64,000 nucleotides of DNA, taken from positions 2,401,501-2,465,500 of the forward strand of contig OX352322.1 in assembly GCA_947090765.1 (NCBI GenBank), written 5' to 3'. Of this stretch, positions 37,401-50,865 are shown in pieces. Source of the DNA: Pseudomonas sp. MM223 (GTDB taxonomy: Bacteria > Pseudomonadota > Gammaproteobacteria > Pseudomonadales > Pseudomonadaceae). The notes beneath the pieces are model-generated. The model was given only the letters and a program-made list of their open reading frames with translations. It ran no database searches and was not told the origin of the DNA. The position numbers were made by a program, and so were the translations under genes. The stretch's first letter is position 1. Every line of letters begins with the position of its first letter.

Positions 37401-38452
37401 GGCACGGTAACCTGGAATTGCTTGATTTGCGTGACAACCAGATTCGCACGCTACCTGAAGCGCTGTCCGTGGTGCCGTTGCGTTTGCTGCAGGGTTTGGA
37501 ACTGCACGACAACCCACTGTCGGACGAGACCCTCCAGCGCCTGCAATTGGCCAGGGCAGCGGCCGGAACGCCGGAGCATCGGCGCCTGGTTCACACCACG
37601 CCAAGCCCGAGTGCTGCCACCCCCTGGTTGGTGGGTTTTACCTCAACCCAGCGCGAGCTGCGGTTGGCCAACTGGAACCGCCTGTACCAGGAAGCCGGCG
37701 CAAGTGACCTGTTCCGCTTTATCGCCGACCTGCGCGACACACGTGAATACCACTCTCAGCCCCGTGACCTTCGGGCGCGTGTATGGCACATCCTTGAGGC
37801 GTGTGAGCAGCACGCCGAGGTGCGTACCCGCTTGTTCGAGCAGGCCAGCCGCCCACGCAGTTGCAGCGACGAACTGTTGCTGACGCTGAGTGAGCTGGAA
37901 GTGGGCGCCATGGTCGCCAGGGCCAGCACGGCTGGCGGCAGTTTTCAAACCGAGCAGGCACTGGTCCGCCTGGGGCGCTCGCTGTTTCGTCTGGACAAAG
38001 TCAACGTGATTGCGGCCCGGCATATTGCCGAACATCTCTCGGATGACCCGGTCGAGGTTTACCTGACGTATCGCGTCAAGCTGGCCGACAGCCTTGATTT
38101 ACCAGCACAGCCTGCATACCTGTCATTCGAGGGCTTCAGTGGGGTGGGGCGCGAACATCTGGATGCGGCACGGCGCGAGGTGCTTGGGGAAGAAACACCG
38201 CAAGCCCTGGCCCAGGCCTTGGCAGACCGTTCGTTCTGGCAGGCTTATTTGCGCGAGCAGCAGGCAGAGCGCTTTACCCGCATGGATGAGCCGTTCCAGC
38301 AACGCCTGGATGCTGTGTACGAGCAGTCGAAAACGTTGAGCGATGCAGAGCATTTGCAGCAAACCGAGCAAATCGTCACTGAGCGCCAGGTGGCAGAGCG
38401 TCAGCTGCTGCTGGCGTTGAGCCAGGAAGCGTTGCAGCGCCAGGGCGTGTAA
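34419..38452 (+). pseudogene. second dermonecrotic-toxin-domain/LRR/NEL-type E3 ubiquitin ligase, frame broken near the start
   Basis: Paralog of the gene at 19688, about 1,344 codons when repaired. The first 172 codons (34419-34937) end early at a stop, while the remaining 1,167 codons continue in another frame from before 34949. Adding one base at the AGGGG run (34888-34891) restores VDLCRGLDIG, the continuation expected from the first paralog. Domains: toxin-like N-terminal half with a hydrophobic patch (GLAALFVPVLGQAML), leucine-rich repeats (VRNLDLRDNQLTRLPAGIEQ), and a NEL domain with the CxD cysteine in RSCSDELLL (codon 37862). The product would be a host-directed ubiquitin ligase by family precedent; the export route is unknown. 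The frame break may be an assembly error. Confidence 0.8.
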
Positions 38453-38457
38453 ACGAA

Positions 38458-38481
38458 ACAGCCCGCCGAAAGGCGGGCTGT
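38458..38481. terminator. bidirectional intrinsic terminator
   Basis: Ten-base perfect stem (ACAGCCCGCC/GGCGGGCTGT) with a GAAA loop between the NEL gene and the converging DUF934 gene. Read on the minus strand it is followed by TTTCGTTT, so it mainly ends the sulfite reductase operon. Confidence 0.8.
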
Positions 38482-38498
38482 CTGGAGGCGTGAAACGA

Positions 38499-38993
38499 TC
38501 AGCGGCGGCGGAACAGCGGCAGCGGTTCGTCGGTGGCGGCCTGGTAGGTTACCGAGAAGTCCTTCAGGCTTTGCAGCGCGTCTTCCGGGTCCTTGTCGGC
38601 ACGGATGGCGAACGCATCGAAGCCGCAACGGGCCATGAAGAACAGCTGGTCGCGCAGTACATCGCCGATGGCGCGCAGCTCGCCCTTGAACTTGTAGCGA
38701 TCACGCAGCAGGCGCGCATTGGAGTAGCTGCGCCCGTCGGTGAAGGCCGGGAAGTTCAGTGCGATGACCTGGAAGTACTGCACGTCTTCGCCGATTTCTT
38801 CCGCTTCTTCGTCGCTGTCCAGCCACACGCCCAGGCCGCCGTCTCGGGCCTTGAGCACGTGGGCATGGTCACGCCACAGCTGCAGCGGCACGATGTAGTC
38901 GTCGCAGTTGGTCAGCTCGTCGAACGAGGTTTCCTTGGGCAGCAGGTGCCAGGTTTCGTCGACGATCTGGTTGTTCTTAATGATTCGCTGCAT
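38499..38993 (-). CDS. DUF934 family protein associated with sulfite reductase
   Basis: A 164-residue protein with the DUF934 pattern (DDYIVPLQLWRDH, LGVWLDSDEEAEEIGED, VIALNFPAFTDGRSYSNARLLR, FKGELRAIGDVLRDQL). The gene overlaps the end of the sulfite reductase gene by 17 bases, the arrangement usual in proteobacteria, and is presumed to assist sulfur assimilation; its biochemical role is not established. Confidence 0.9.
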   Translation of the reverse strand: MQRIIKNNQIVDETWHLLPKETSFDELTNCDDYIVPLQLWRDHAHVLKARDGGLGVWLDSDEEAEEIGEDVQYFQVIALNFPAFTDGRSYSNARLLRDRYKFKGELRAIGDVLRDQLFFMARCGFDAFAIRADKDPEDALQSLKDFSVTYQAATDEPLPLFRRR

Positions 38994-40630
38994 AGACGCG
39001 TTCCTTGAAGGGGTCGATGCCGATACGCTGGTAGGTGTCGATGAAACGCTCTTCCTCGGTACGTTGCTCGACGTACACGGCGATCAGCTTCTCGATCACA
39101 TCGGCCATGGCATCCTGGGCAAAGGAAGGGCCGAGGATCTTGCCCAGGCTCGCGCCGCGCGCGGCATTGCCGCCCAGCGATACCTGGTAGAACTCTTCAC
39201 CCTTCTTGTCCACGCCAAGAATGCCGATGTGGCCCACGTGGTGGTGGCCGCAGGCGTTCATGCAGCCAGAGATGTTCAGGTCGATTTCGCCGATGTCGAA
39301 CAGGTAGTCCAGGTCGTCGAAACGGCGCTGGATGGATTCGGCGATCGGGATCGACTTGGCGTTGGCCAACGAGCAGTAGTCACCGCCCGGGCAGCAGATG
39401 ATGTCGGTCAGCAGGCCGATGTTCGGGGTGGCGAAGCCGCCTTCGCGCAGCTCCAGCCACAGCGCGTGCAGCTGGCGCTGCTCGACATCGGCGAGGATGA
39501 TGTTCTGCTCGTGCGAGGTGCGCAGGAAGCCGAAGCTGTAGCGCTCGGCCAGGTCGGCCACGGCGTCCAGCTGCTTGTCGGTCAGGTCGCCCGGGGCAAC
39601 GCCGGTAGGCTTGAGCGACAATGTCACGGCCACGTAGCCAGGGCGTTTGTGGGCGCGGGTATTGCGCGAACGCCAGCGGGCAAAGCCAGGGTACTCGGCG
39701 TCCTGGGCGGCGTAGTCGACGTTGTCGAGGGCCAGGTACTCCGGGTCGACAAAGTGGCGCGATACGCGCTGCACTTCGTCTTCGGTCAGCGTGGTGCTGC
39801 CGCCGCGCAGGTGGGCCATTTCGGCCTCGACCTTCTCGGCGAACACTTCAGGCGTCAATGCCTTGACCAGGATCTTGATCCGCGCCTTGTACTTGTTGTC
39901 ACGGCGACCGTAACGGTTGTACACGCGCAGGATGGCGTCCAGGTAGCTGATCAGGTCTTGCCACGGCAGGAATTCATTGATGAACGAGCCCACCACCGGG
40001 GTACGGCCCAGGCCGCCGCCGACCAGTACGCGGAAGCCCAGCTCGCCAGCAGCGTTGCGCACCGGCTCCAGGCCGATGTCGTGCACTTCGATGGCGGCGC
40101 GGTCTTCCTGCGAACCGTTGATGGCAATTTTGAACTTGCGCGGCAGGTAGGCGAATTCCGGGTGGAAGGTGGTCCACTGGCGGACGATTTCGCACCATGG
40201 GCGCGGGTCGATGATTTCGTCTGCGGCCACACCGGCGAACTGGTCGGTGGTGGTGTTGCGCAGGCAGTTGCCGCTGGTCTGGATCGCGTGCATCTGCACG
40301 GTGGCCAGTTCGGCAAGAATATCCGGAATGTCTTCCAGTGCCGGCCAGTTGTACTGCACGTTCTGGCGGGTGGAAATGTGCGCGTAGCCCTTGTCGTAGT
40401 CGCGAGCGATCTTCGCCAGGGTGCGGACCTGGCGGGCGCTCAGCTGGCCGTACGGCACGGCGACACGCAACATCGGCGCAAAACGTTGGATGTATAGGCC
40501 GTTCTGCAGGCGCAGAGGGCGGAATTCTTCTTCGCTCTGCTTCACCGGCCAGGTAGCGGCGGGTCTGATCACGGAACTGCTTGACGCGGTCCTCGATGAT
40601 CCGCTGATCGTACTCGTCGTATACGTACAT
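38977..40630 (-). pseudogene. nitrite/sulfite reductase hemoprotein, frame broken near the N-terminus
   Basis: A siroheme/[4Fe-4S] reductase of the ferredoxin-type sulfite reductase family, about 551 residues when repaired. The cluster cysteines are in CCPGGDYCSLANAKS and NISGCMNACGHHHVGH; siroheme-pocket motifs such as HISTRQNVQYNW and RNTTTDQFAG are present. The expected N-terminus MYVYDEYDQRIIEDRV begins at 40630 and is in frame to about 40543, where one extra base (or two missing) near GAAGCAGAGC moves it out of frame from the rest, which starts SEEEFRPLRLQNGLY. The enzyme is likely needed for assimilating sulfate to cysteine, so a real loss is doubtful and an assembly indel is likelier. 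Operon with DUF934. Confidence 0.85.
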
Positions 40631-40843
40631 AAAAGTCCTGTCTCAGGCATGCAGCTATTCGCGCGCACGGCCGCGCACTCCGGTACGGAGCCGGGGAACG
40701 ATATCAGGTTGCGGTTATGCGCTAAAGTGATGTTTTTGCATATGAAAAGAACCAAATGAACTATGTGAGACTGACTGCCATTTGTGCGCTGGTGGTGGCC
40801 AGGCGTTTATAATCTGGGGTTTGCTTCGCAGAGATGTGACCCC

Positions 40844-41919
40844 ATGCTCAAGGCCCTGTGCCAAAGCTTGTGTCTTGCCCTGCCACTGGCGGCAAATGCG
40901 CAGCCGGCCTCGGTGGTGTTCCTCAACCCGGGGTTGTCCACCGAGACGTTCTGGACCAGCTACACCCGCTTCATGCAGGCCGCTGCGGACGAACTGGGCA
41001 TGTCCTTGCGCGTGGAGTACAGCGAGCGCCGCGCCGACCTGGCGCTGACCCAGGCCCGGGCGATCCTGAGCGGGGCGCAGCGGCCGGATTACCTGGTACT
41101 GGTCAACGAGCAGTACGTGGCCCCGGAAATCCTGCGCCTGTCGCGCGGCACCGGGGTCAAGCTTTTGCTGGTCAACAATGGCCTGACCGCCAGCCAGGTC
41201 CGCAGTATCGAGGCCCAGCCCGACAAGTATGCCGAGCCTCTGGGCACCTTGATGAGCAACGACGAGCAGGCGGGTTTCCAGATGCTGCACCTGATGGTTG
41301 CGCAACTGCCTCGCGACGCAGGGCCGGTGGACCTGGTGGCCTTTGCCGGGCTCAAGACCACACCGGCCTCGCAGTTGCGCGAAGAGGGCATGCGCCGCGC
41401 CTTGGCCGACTTCCTCAAGTTCGTCTGCGCCAGGTGGTGTACGGCGGCTGGAGCCGCCAGCGCGCCTACGAGCAGGCGCAGCAGTTGCTGGAGCGTTACC
41501 CGGCCACGCGCCTGGTGTGGTCCGCCAATGACGAGATGGCCTTTGGTGCCATGCAGGCGTTTGAGGAGGGCGGGCACACACCGGGGCGTGACGTGCTGTT
41601 CGGCGCCGTCAACAGTTCGCCCGAGGCCCTGCGTGCACGCATCGATGGGCGCCTGAGCGTGCTGATGGGGGGGCATTTCACCCTTGGCGGTTGGGCGATG
41701 GTGATGTTGCACGATGATGCCCACGGGGTGGCGCTGAACCGCGATGGCCAGCGCGTGCACAATGCCCCGGTATTGCAGGCAATTGACCAGGCCAAGGCCA
41801 AGCGGTGGCTGAAACTGCTGGAGCGGGCCGACTATGGTATCGATTTTCTGCGTTACAGCGCCGAAGGGCGGCCGGCCAGCTACCAGTACCCGTTTCTGAC
41901 GTCACCGGTCGACTATTGA
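40844..41919 (+). pseudogene. periplasmic substrate-binding protein, frame broken in the middle
   Basis: A ribose/sugar-type periplasmic binding protein (Peripla_BP family), about 358 residues when repaired. A signal peptide (MLKALCQSLCLALPLAANA) is followed by SVVFLNPGLSTETFWTSYTRF, and LVNEQYVAPEILRLS. The second half (VVYGGWSRQRAYEQAQQLL, LVWSANDEMAFGAMQAFEEG, YQYPFLTSPVDY) is in another frame. One missing base at about 41419 (AAG then TTC; AAGGTTCGT expected) separates them. No transporter genes adjoin; such orphan proteins often feed a sensor kinase or a remote importer. The ligand is unknown. The sequence before the ATG has only a weak ribosome site. Confidence 0.8.
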
Positions 41920-42004
41920 AAGACCCTGCTTGAGGGAAGGGCATTGCTCGTCTTAACTGCTGGTTGTGAAGTGCATTCCCATAACCACTACAAGAGGCAA
42001 TGCA

Positions 42005-42118
42005 ATGGGAAACTCAACCAAGGTCCGCAAAGCTGACAGCAGTGTCGATGCCTGGGCGATCCTCTGCCTGATCGTCCTGGTGGTGGTCACTGCCGTGTAT
42101 TGGGTCAGCCACCAGTAG
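42005..42118 (+). CDS. 37-residue single-span membrane protein
   Basis: A short gene with an AGAGG ribosome site just before its ATG and a strong terminator 32 bases after its stop. The product starts MGNSTKVRKADSSVDA, followed by one hydrophobic segment (WAILCLIVLVVVTAVYWV) and a SHQ tail, so it should sit in the inner membrane with the basic N-terminus inside. Small proteins of this type are easily missed. Function is unknown. Confidence 0.7.
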   Translation: MGNSTKVRKADSSVDAWAILCLIVLVVVTAVYWVSHQ

Positions 42119-42149
42119 ACTTGTCTTCAAGACCGTGATGCAGCCAGAG

Positions 42150-42182
42150 CGCCTGTGGGAGGGAATCCCGCAGGCGTTTTTG
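42150..42182 (+). terminator. intrinsic terminator of the 37-residue protein gene
   Basis: Stem CGCCTGTGGGA/TCCCGCAGGCG (one G-U pair) with a short loop and TTTTT directly after, a classic rho-independent terminator. Confidence 0.85.
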
Positions 42183-42198
42183 TTCTGCCTGTACTGGC

Positions 42199-42414
42199 CT
42201 AGCGGGTAAGGTGCAGGGCCAGTTGCACCAGGCCGATCAGCACCATGATGAATATCAGGGTGAAGAGCGTCCCCAGCGCAATGAAATGGCTGGCTTTGCC
42301 GTGGGTGAAGTCGCGGGCGCGGTTCTTGCCGCTTTGCACGCCGAAGGCGGCAGCGAGGATGCTGTGCAGCATCTGCCAGAAGGTCGGGGGTTTGCCCTGG
42401 CTGGAATCGTCCAT
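42199..42414 (-). CDS. DUF2970 family small membrane protein
   Basis: A 71-residue protein with the DUF2970 layout: PTFWQMLHSILAAAFGVQSG, a charged central KNRARDFTHGKASHFI, and a C-terminal membrane segment (ALGTLFTLIFIMVLIGLVQL). CAGGAG lies seven bases before the ATG at 42414. It is convergent with the tiny membrane protein gene across the terminator. Function is unknown. Confidence 0.85.
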   Translation of the reverse strand: MDDSSQGKPPTFWQMLHSILAAAFGVQSGKNRARDFTHGKASHFIALGTLFTLIFIMVLIGLVQLALHLTR

Positions 42415-42464
42415 GGTGGCTCCTGAGGGAATCAGAGGCAATCAGGGACAGTGTAGGTGGCCAT

Positions 42465-42570
42465 TGGGGCTGCTGCGCAGCCCATCGCGGCACAAGGCCG
42501 CTCCTACAAGGGAATGCGGCCCCCTGTAGCAGCGGCCTTGTGCCGCGATGGGCCGCAAAGCGGCCCCAAC
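42465..42570. repeat. REP-type inverted pair (family A)
   Basis: An inverted pair of the TAGGAGCGGCCTTGTGCCGC family, with one arm diverged (TAGCAGCGGCC), lying between the DUF2970 start and the metH stop. It ends five bases before the metH stop codon. Confidence 0.85.
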
Positions 42571-42574
42571 GGTC

Positions 42575-46282
<3,708 letters not shown>

Positions 46283-46458
46283 AGGAACTACCTGGTCGGG
46301 CGAATATCAGAAGGTGCGGAATCATATCAAAGTTGCGCGGTTCTTAGGCGCATCGCCCATTTGCATGAAAACTGCTCATGTTGGTGGCACGATTACCAGC
46401 ACCCAAGGACGACCAGGCAACAATCGTGATGGCTTTCAAGAACCAGGACTTTTCGCAC

Positions 46459-48759
46459 ATGGTGCATCGTATCCTTGCCGGCGCCTTCGCTCTGCTCATC
46501 AGCGGCGTGGTGTTCGGGCAAGCCCCCCAGTCGAGCCCGGCTATTTCCTACACCCGGGACATTCAACCGATCTTCACCGAGAAATGCGTGGCCTGCCACG
46601 CCTGCAACGACGCCGCCTGCCAGCTCAAGCTGGAAAGCCCGGAAGGCGCGGTACGTGGGGCCAGCAAGGTCCCGGTGTATCAGGGCGATCGTAGCAAGGC
46701 AGTGCCCACCACGCGGCTGTTCTACGACGCCCACAGTGAAGAGCAATGGCGCAAGAAAGGCTTCTATTCGGTGCTCGACAACCAGGGCAGCCAGGCGGCG
46801 CTGATGGCGCGCATGCTGGAGCTGGGGCACAAGACCCCGCTCACGCCCAACGCCAAGCTGCCCGAAGAGATCGTCCTGGGCCTGAACCGCAACAACATGT
46901 GCCCGTTGCCCCATGAGTTCGACGCCTATGCCGGTGCCCATCCCAAGGAAGGCATGCCGCTGGCGGTGACCGGGCTGACAGACAAGGAATACGACACCAT
47001 GCGCCGCTGGCTGGCGGCCGGTGCGCCGGTGGAGTACCAGCCGATAAAACCGAGTGAAACCGAAGCCAGGCAGATCGCCGACTGGGAAGAGTTGCTCAAC
47101 CGCCCGGGCTCCACCGAAGCGTTGGTCGGCCGCTGGCTGTACGAGCACCTGTTCCTGGCGCACATCTACTTCGTCGGCGGCGAGCAGGGCCATTTCTTCC
47201 AGTGGGTGCGTTCACGTACGCCCAGCGGCCAGCCGGCCGACATCATTGCCACGCGCCGCCCCAATGACCCACCCGGCACCGACTTCTATTACCGCCTGAT
47301 CCCGGTGCAGGGCGTGATCGTGCACAAGACCCACATCACCTACCCGATGGGGCCGCAAAAGCTCAAGCGGGTGAAGCAACTGTTCTACGCCGGCGACTGG
47401 CATGCCGCCGCACTGCCAGGCTACGGCCCGCGCCACCGGGCCAACCCGTTCGAAACCTTCGAGGCGATCCCGGCAGTGGCGCGTTACCAGTTCATGCTGG
47501 ATAACGCCGAATACTTCGTGCGCACCTTCATCCGTGGCCCGGTGTGCCGTGGGCAGATCGCCACCGACGTGATCCGCGACAACTTCTGGGCGCTGTTCCA
47601 GGAGCCGGCCTTCGACCGCTACATCACCGATGCCAAGTACCGTGGCGAGGCCACACCGCTGCTGGCCATGCCGGGCCAGATCGATGACGTTGGCAGTGTG
47701 CTGAGCCTGTGGCACGCCTACCGCGACAAGCGCAACGATTACGAGAAACTGCGCCGCGAAGCCTATGCCGAAATGCCGGCACCGGGCTGGGCGACACTGT
47801 GGGCCGGTAATGACAACGCGCTGCTGAGCATCTTCCGCCACTTCGACAGTGCCTCGGTGACCAAGGGCCTGATCGGTGACGTGCCGTTGACCGTATGGCT
47901 GTTCGACTACCCGTTGTTCGAGCGCACCTACTACCAGCTGGCGGTCAACTTCGATGTGTACGGTAACGTTTCGCACCAGTTGCAGACGCGCCTGTACTTC
48001 GACCTGATCCGCAACGGCGCCGAGGTCAACTTCCTGCGCCTGATGCCGGCCGACCAGCGCAAGGCGATACTCGGCGACTGGTACCAGAACAGCGGCAAGG
48101 TGAAGATGTGGATGGATTATGAAGACATCGACACCGATACCCCGACTGGCATCACGCTCGACGCGCGCAACCCCAAGCGCGACTTTGGCCTGAAGCTGTT
48201 GCAACGCACGGGTAGCCTGAATGCCGCGCCGGACCCGATCAACCGCTGCCAGAGCGCTTACTGCTCACGGCCGCAGATGAGCGAAGAGTTCCGCAATGCC
48301 GAGCAGTCGCTCAGCCGCCTGGTGTCGCGCCCGGCAGCCGGGCTGAAGGTGATCAACCAGTTGCCCGAAGCGACCATGCTGCGCATCGAGGGGCAGGACG
48401 GCCAGCGCCAGGTGTACAGCCTGCTGCGCAACCGCGCGCACAGCAACGTGGCGTTCCTGCTGGGTGAGGCGTACCGCTACCAGCCCGGGCTGGATACCCT
48501 GACCCTGTACCCGGGCGTGCTCAGCAGCTACCCCAACTTCATCTTCAATGTTCCGACCAAGGATGTGGCGGAGTTTGTCGAGGACATGGAGTATGCGAAA
48601 GACGATGCCGCCAGGTTCGAGCGCATCGTCATGCGTTGGGGCGTGCGCCGCAGTCACCCTGAGTTCTGGCGCTACTTCCATGACCTGAACAGCTTCATCA
48701 AGGAGACCACGCCGGTCGAGGCGGGGGTGCTGGACATGAACCGCTATGAAAACCTCTGA
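46459..48759 (+). CDS. cti: periplasmic fatty acid cis-trans isomerase
   Basis: A 766-residue heme protein, the size known for P. putida Cti, which turns cis unsaturated phospholipid acyl chains into trans forms and so stiffens the membrane under solvent or heat stress. A signal peptide (MVHRILAGAFALLISGVVFG) is followed by the c-type heme motif CVACH (Cys43, Cys46, His47). ATG at 46459 gives this length; upstream in-frame ATGs at 46378 and 46429 exist. It is divergent from metH, as is known for this gene in P. putida. Confidence 0.93.
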   Translation: MVHRILAGAFALLISGVVFGQAPQSSPAISYTRDIQPIFTEKCVACHACNDAACQLKLESPEGAVRGASKVPVYQGDRSKAVPTTRLFYDAHSEEQWRKKGFYSVLDNQGSQAALMARMLELGHKTPLTPNAKLPEEIVLGLNRNNMCPLPHEFDAYAGAHPKEGMPLAVTGLTDKEYDTMRRWLAAGAPVEYQPIKPSETEARQIADWEELLNRPGSTEALVGRWLYEHLFLAHIYFVGGEQGHFFQWVRSRTPSGQPADIIATRRPNDPPGTDFYYRLIPVQGVIVHKTHITYPMGPQKLKRVKQLFYAGDWHAAALPGYGPRHRANPFETFEAIPAVARYQFMLDNAEYFVRTFIRGPVCRGQIATDVIRDNFWALFQEPAFDRYITDAKYRGEATPLLAMPGQIDDVGSVLSLWHAYRDKRNDYEKLRREAYAEMPAPGWATLWAGNDNALLSIFRHFDSASVTKGLIGDVPLTVWLFDYPLFERTYYQLAVNFDVYGNVSHQLQTRLYFDLIRNGAEVNFLRLMPADQRKAILGDWYQNSGKVKMWMDYEDIDTDTPTGITLDARNPKRDFGLKLLQRTGSLNAAPDPINRCQSAYCSRPQMSEEFRNAEQSLSRLVSRPAAGLKVINQLPEATMLRIEGQDGQRQVYSLLRNRAHSNVAFLLGEAYRYQPGLDTLTLYPGVLSSYPNFIFNVPTKDVAEFVEDMEYAKDDAARFERIVMRWGVRRSHPEFWRYFHDLNSFIKETTPVEAGVLDMNRYENL

Positions 48760-48832
48760 TCGGGTGGGCTGACCTTTCCGGGTACCTTGCGGTCGGAAAA
48801 GGTGGGTGGTCCAGGGGCTGCTTTGCAGCCCA

Positions 48833-48913
48833 ATCGCCGGCAAGCCAGCTCCCACAGGGGCTGTGTAACTCTCAGGCCAGCGCGGTCCCTGTGGGAGCTG
48901 GCTTGCCGGCGAT
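48833..48913. repeat. REP-type inverted pair (family B)
   Basis: Inverted arms of the ATCGCCGGCAAGCCAGCTCC family at 48833-48858 and 48888-48913, identical in type to 3641-3722. Outer flanks show a further weaker dyad (GGAGCGCAAAGCGCTCC nearby). Confidence 0.85.
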
Positions 48914-48966
48914 GGAGCGCAAAGCGCTCCCAAGGCCTCAATGCACCAGCAAGCGCAGGGTATTTC

Positions 48967-50001
48967 ATGCTGTATTCGCTTCAGGCACTGCGGGCGTTCG
49001 CCGCCTGGGTGGTGGTGTGCCACCATTTCATGCAGATCTTCTTCGACTTTCACGCCACCGGCCCCATCGGCCAACTGCTCACTGACCGTGGCGCCGTGGG
49101 GGTCGACATCTTCTTCGTCATCAGCGGGCTGGTCATCTACCTGTCGACCCGCGACAAAACCATCGAGCCGCGCCAGTTCCTGCTCAACCGGGTGCTGCGT
49201 ATCGTCCCTGCCTACTGGTTCTACACGGCGCTGATGGCCACGCTACTGCTGGCCTTCAGCCAATGGATGCCCCATCAGGAATTCGCCTGGCATCATCTGT
49301 TGCTGTCGATGCTGTTCATCCCGGCGGAAAACCCCGGCGGCTATGGCCTGTACCCGACCCTGAATGTGGGCTGGACGCTGAACTTCGAGATGTTCTTCTA
49401 TCTGCTGTTCGGCCTGGCCTTTCTGGTACGTCAACGGCATCAGTTGCTGTTGGTTACCGCCGCACTGTTGCTGGTCAGCGAGGTGCTGGGCCGGCTGGGT
49501 GTGCTCAGCCGCTTCTACAACAACGACATCATCTACGAGTTCCTGCTCGGCATCGGCCTGGGGGTGCTGTACCGCCGTGGCCTGGTCCGTCAGGGGCGAT
49601 GGCTGCCGCTGGTAGTGCTGGGGGTGGCAGGCCTGGCCATCTACCACCTGGATGCGTCCCAGCGCTTGCTGCACTGGGGCGTGCCGAGCGCGATGATCGT
49701 GCTGGCGTTTATCGCACTGGAACCGGTCTTCCAGGGTAACCGGCTGCTCAAGGCCTTGGGTGACTGTTCGTATTCGGTGTACCTGGTCCACGTGCTGGTG
49801 CTGTACGCCGGCTGGTTCGCCAGCCAGCGCCTGCACTTGAACCCGTACCTGGTGTTTGCCCTGTGCGTGCCGTCCATTGGACTAATGTCGTGGTTCAGCT
49901 ACCAGTGGCTGGAGCGCGGCCTGTACCGGCGCATGCAGGCCTGGCTGGCGGCGCCACGGGGGCCTGCCGGGGACTATGCGCTTTCCCGAGTCAAATGCTA
50001 G
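48967..50001 (+). CDS. acyltransferase family 3 membrane protein
   Basis: A 344-residue integral membrane protein with about ten hydrophobic segments. The family landmark is the N-terminal LYSLQALRAFAAWVVVCHHF, with the catalytic-type histidine pair, and DIFFVISGLVIYLSTRDKT. Such enzymes acylate or acetylate surface sugars and other exported molecules; the acceptor is unknown. The ATG at 48967 begins the homology; the long upstream frame from 48787 is REP-derived. Confidence 0.87.
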   Translation: MLYSLQALRAFAAWVVVCHHFMQIFFDFHATGPIGQLLTDRGAVGVDIFFVISGLVIYLSTRDKTIEPRQFLLNRVLRIVPAYWFYTALMATLLLAFSQWMPHQEFAWHHLLLSMLFIPAENPGGYGLYPTLNVGWTLNFEMFFYLLFGLAFLVRQRHQLLLVTAALLLVSEVLGRLGVLSRFYNNDIIYEFLLGIGLGVLYRRGLVRQGRWLPLVVLGVAGLAIYHLDASQRLLHWGVPSAMIVLAFIALEPVFQGNRLLKALGDCSYSVYLVHVLVLYAGWFASQRLHLNPYLVFALCVPSIGLMSWFSYQWLERGLYRRMQAWLAAPRGPAGDYALSRVKC

Positions 50002-50050
50002 GACTTTGTTCGAAGAGCGGGTTGGCGTACACTTGGCGGCAAGTCTGTGA

Positions 50051-50644
<594 letters not shown>

Positions 50645-50702
50645 GGCGGGCGCGCTCCTGGAGGGTTAGCGTAAGCGCGGCTCTCTTAGCAACAAAGTGT
50701 TA

Positions 50703-50783
50703 CGGTTTCAACCCCTGCGACAACAGGCCGCAGCCCGTATTCAAAGGGCTGCAGGCCATACCCGCGTTCGTCGGGTAGAACCG
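50703..50783 (+). promoter_or_regulatory. branched RNA-like leader upstream of the SCO gene
   Basis: Within the 221-base gap after nfuA, a closing helix (CGGTT at 50703, AACCG at 50779) encloses at least two strong hairpins. These are GGCC-GCAGCCC with GGGCTGC-A-GGCC (50726-50757) and TACCCG/CGGGTA (50759-50777); a weaker CCTG/CAGG hairpin is also possible. This multibranched layout recalls a riboswitch or small RNA. I could not match it to a known class. Confidence 0.4.
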
Positions 50784-50818
50784 CTTTGGGTGTCATGCAA
50801 GAATGCCCCGGTTTTTCA

Positions 50819-50841
50819 GCCGGCCCGTCCCGAGGGCCGGC
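50819..50841 (+). promoter_or_regulatory. strong GC hairpin 24 bases before the SCO start codon
   Basis: Perfect arms GCCGGCCC and GGGCCGGC with a seven-base loop. No U-run follows, so it is unlikely to be a terminator by itself; it may belong to the leader structure upstream. Confidence 0.4.
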
Positions 50842-50865
50842 ACCTTCCCTGTAAAGGATGGTTTC

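Noticed and set aside
46283..46458. Cobalamin riboswitch upstream of metH
   Set aside because: No B12-box-like sequence or suitable fold seen in the gap on either strand.
50703..50783. A tRNA-like gene
   Set aside because: The stem lengths, missing acceptor arm and lack of a TTCRA loop exclude a tRNA.
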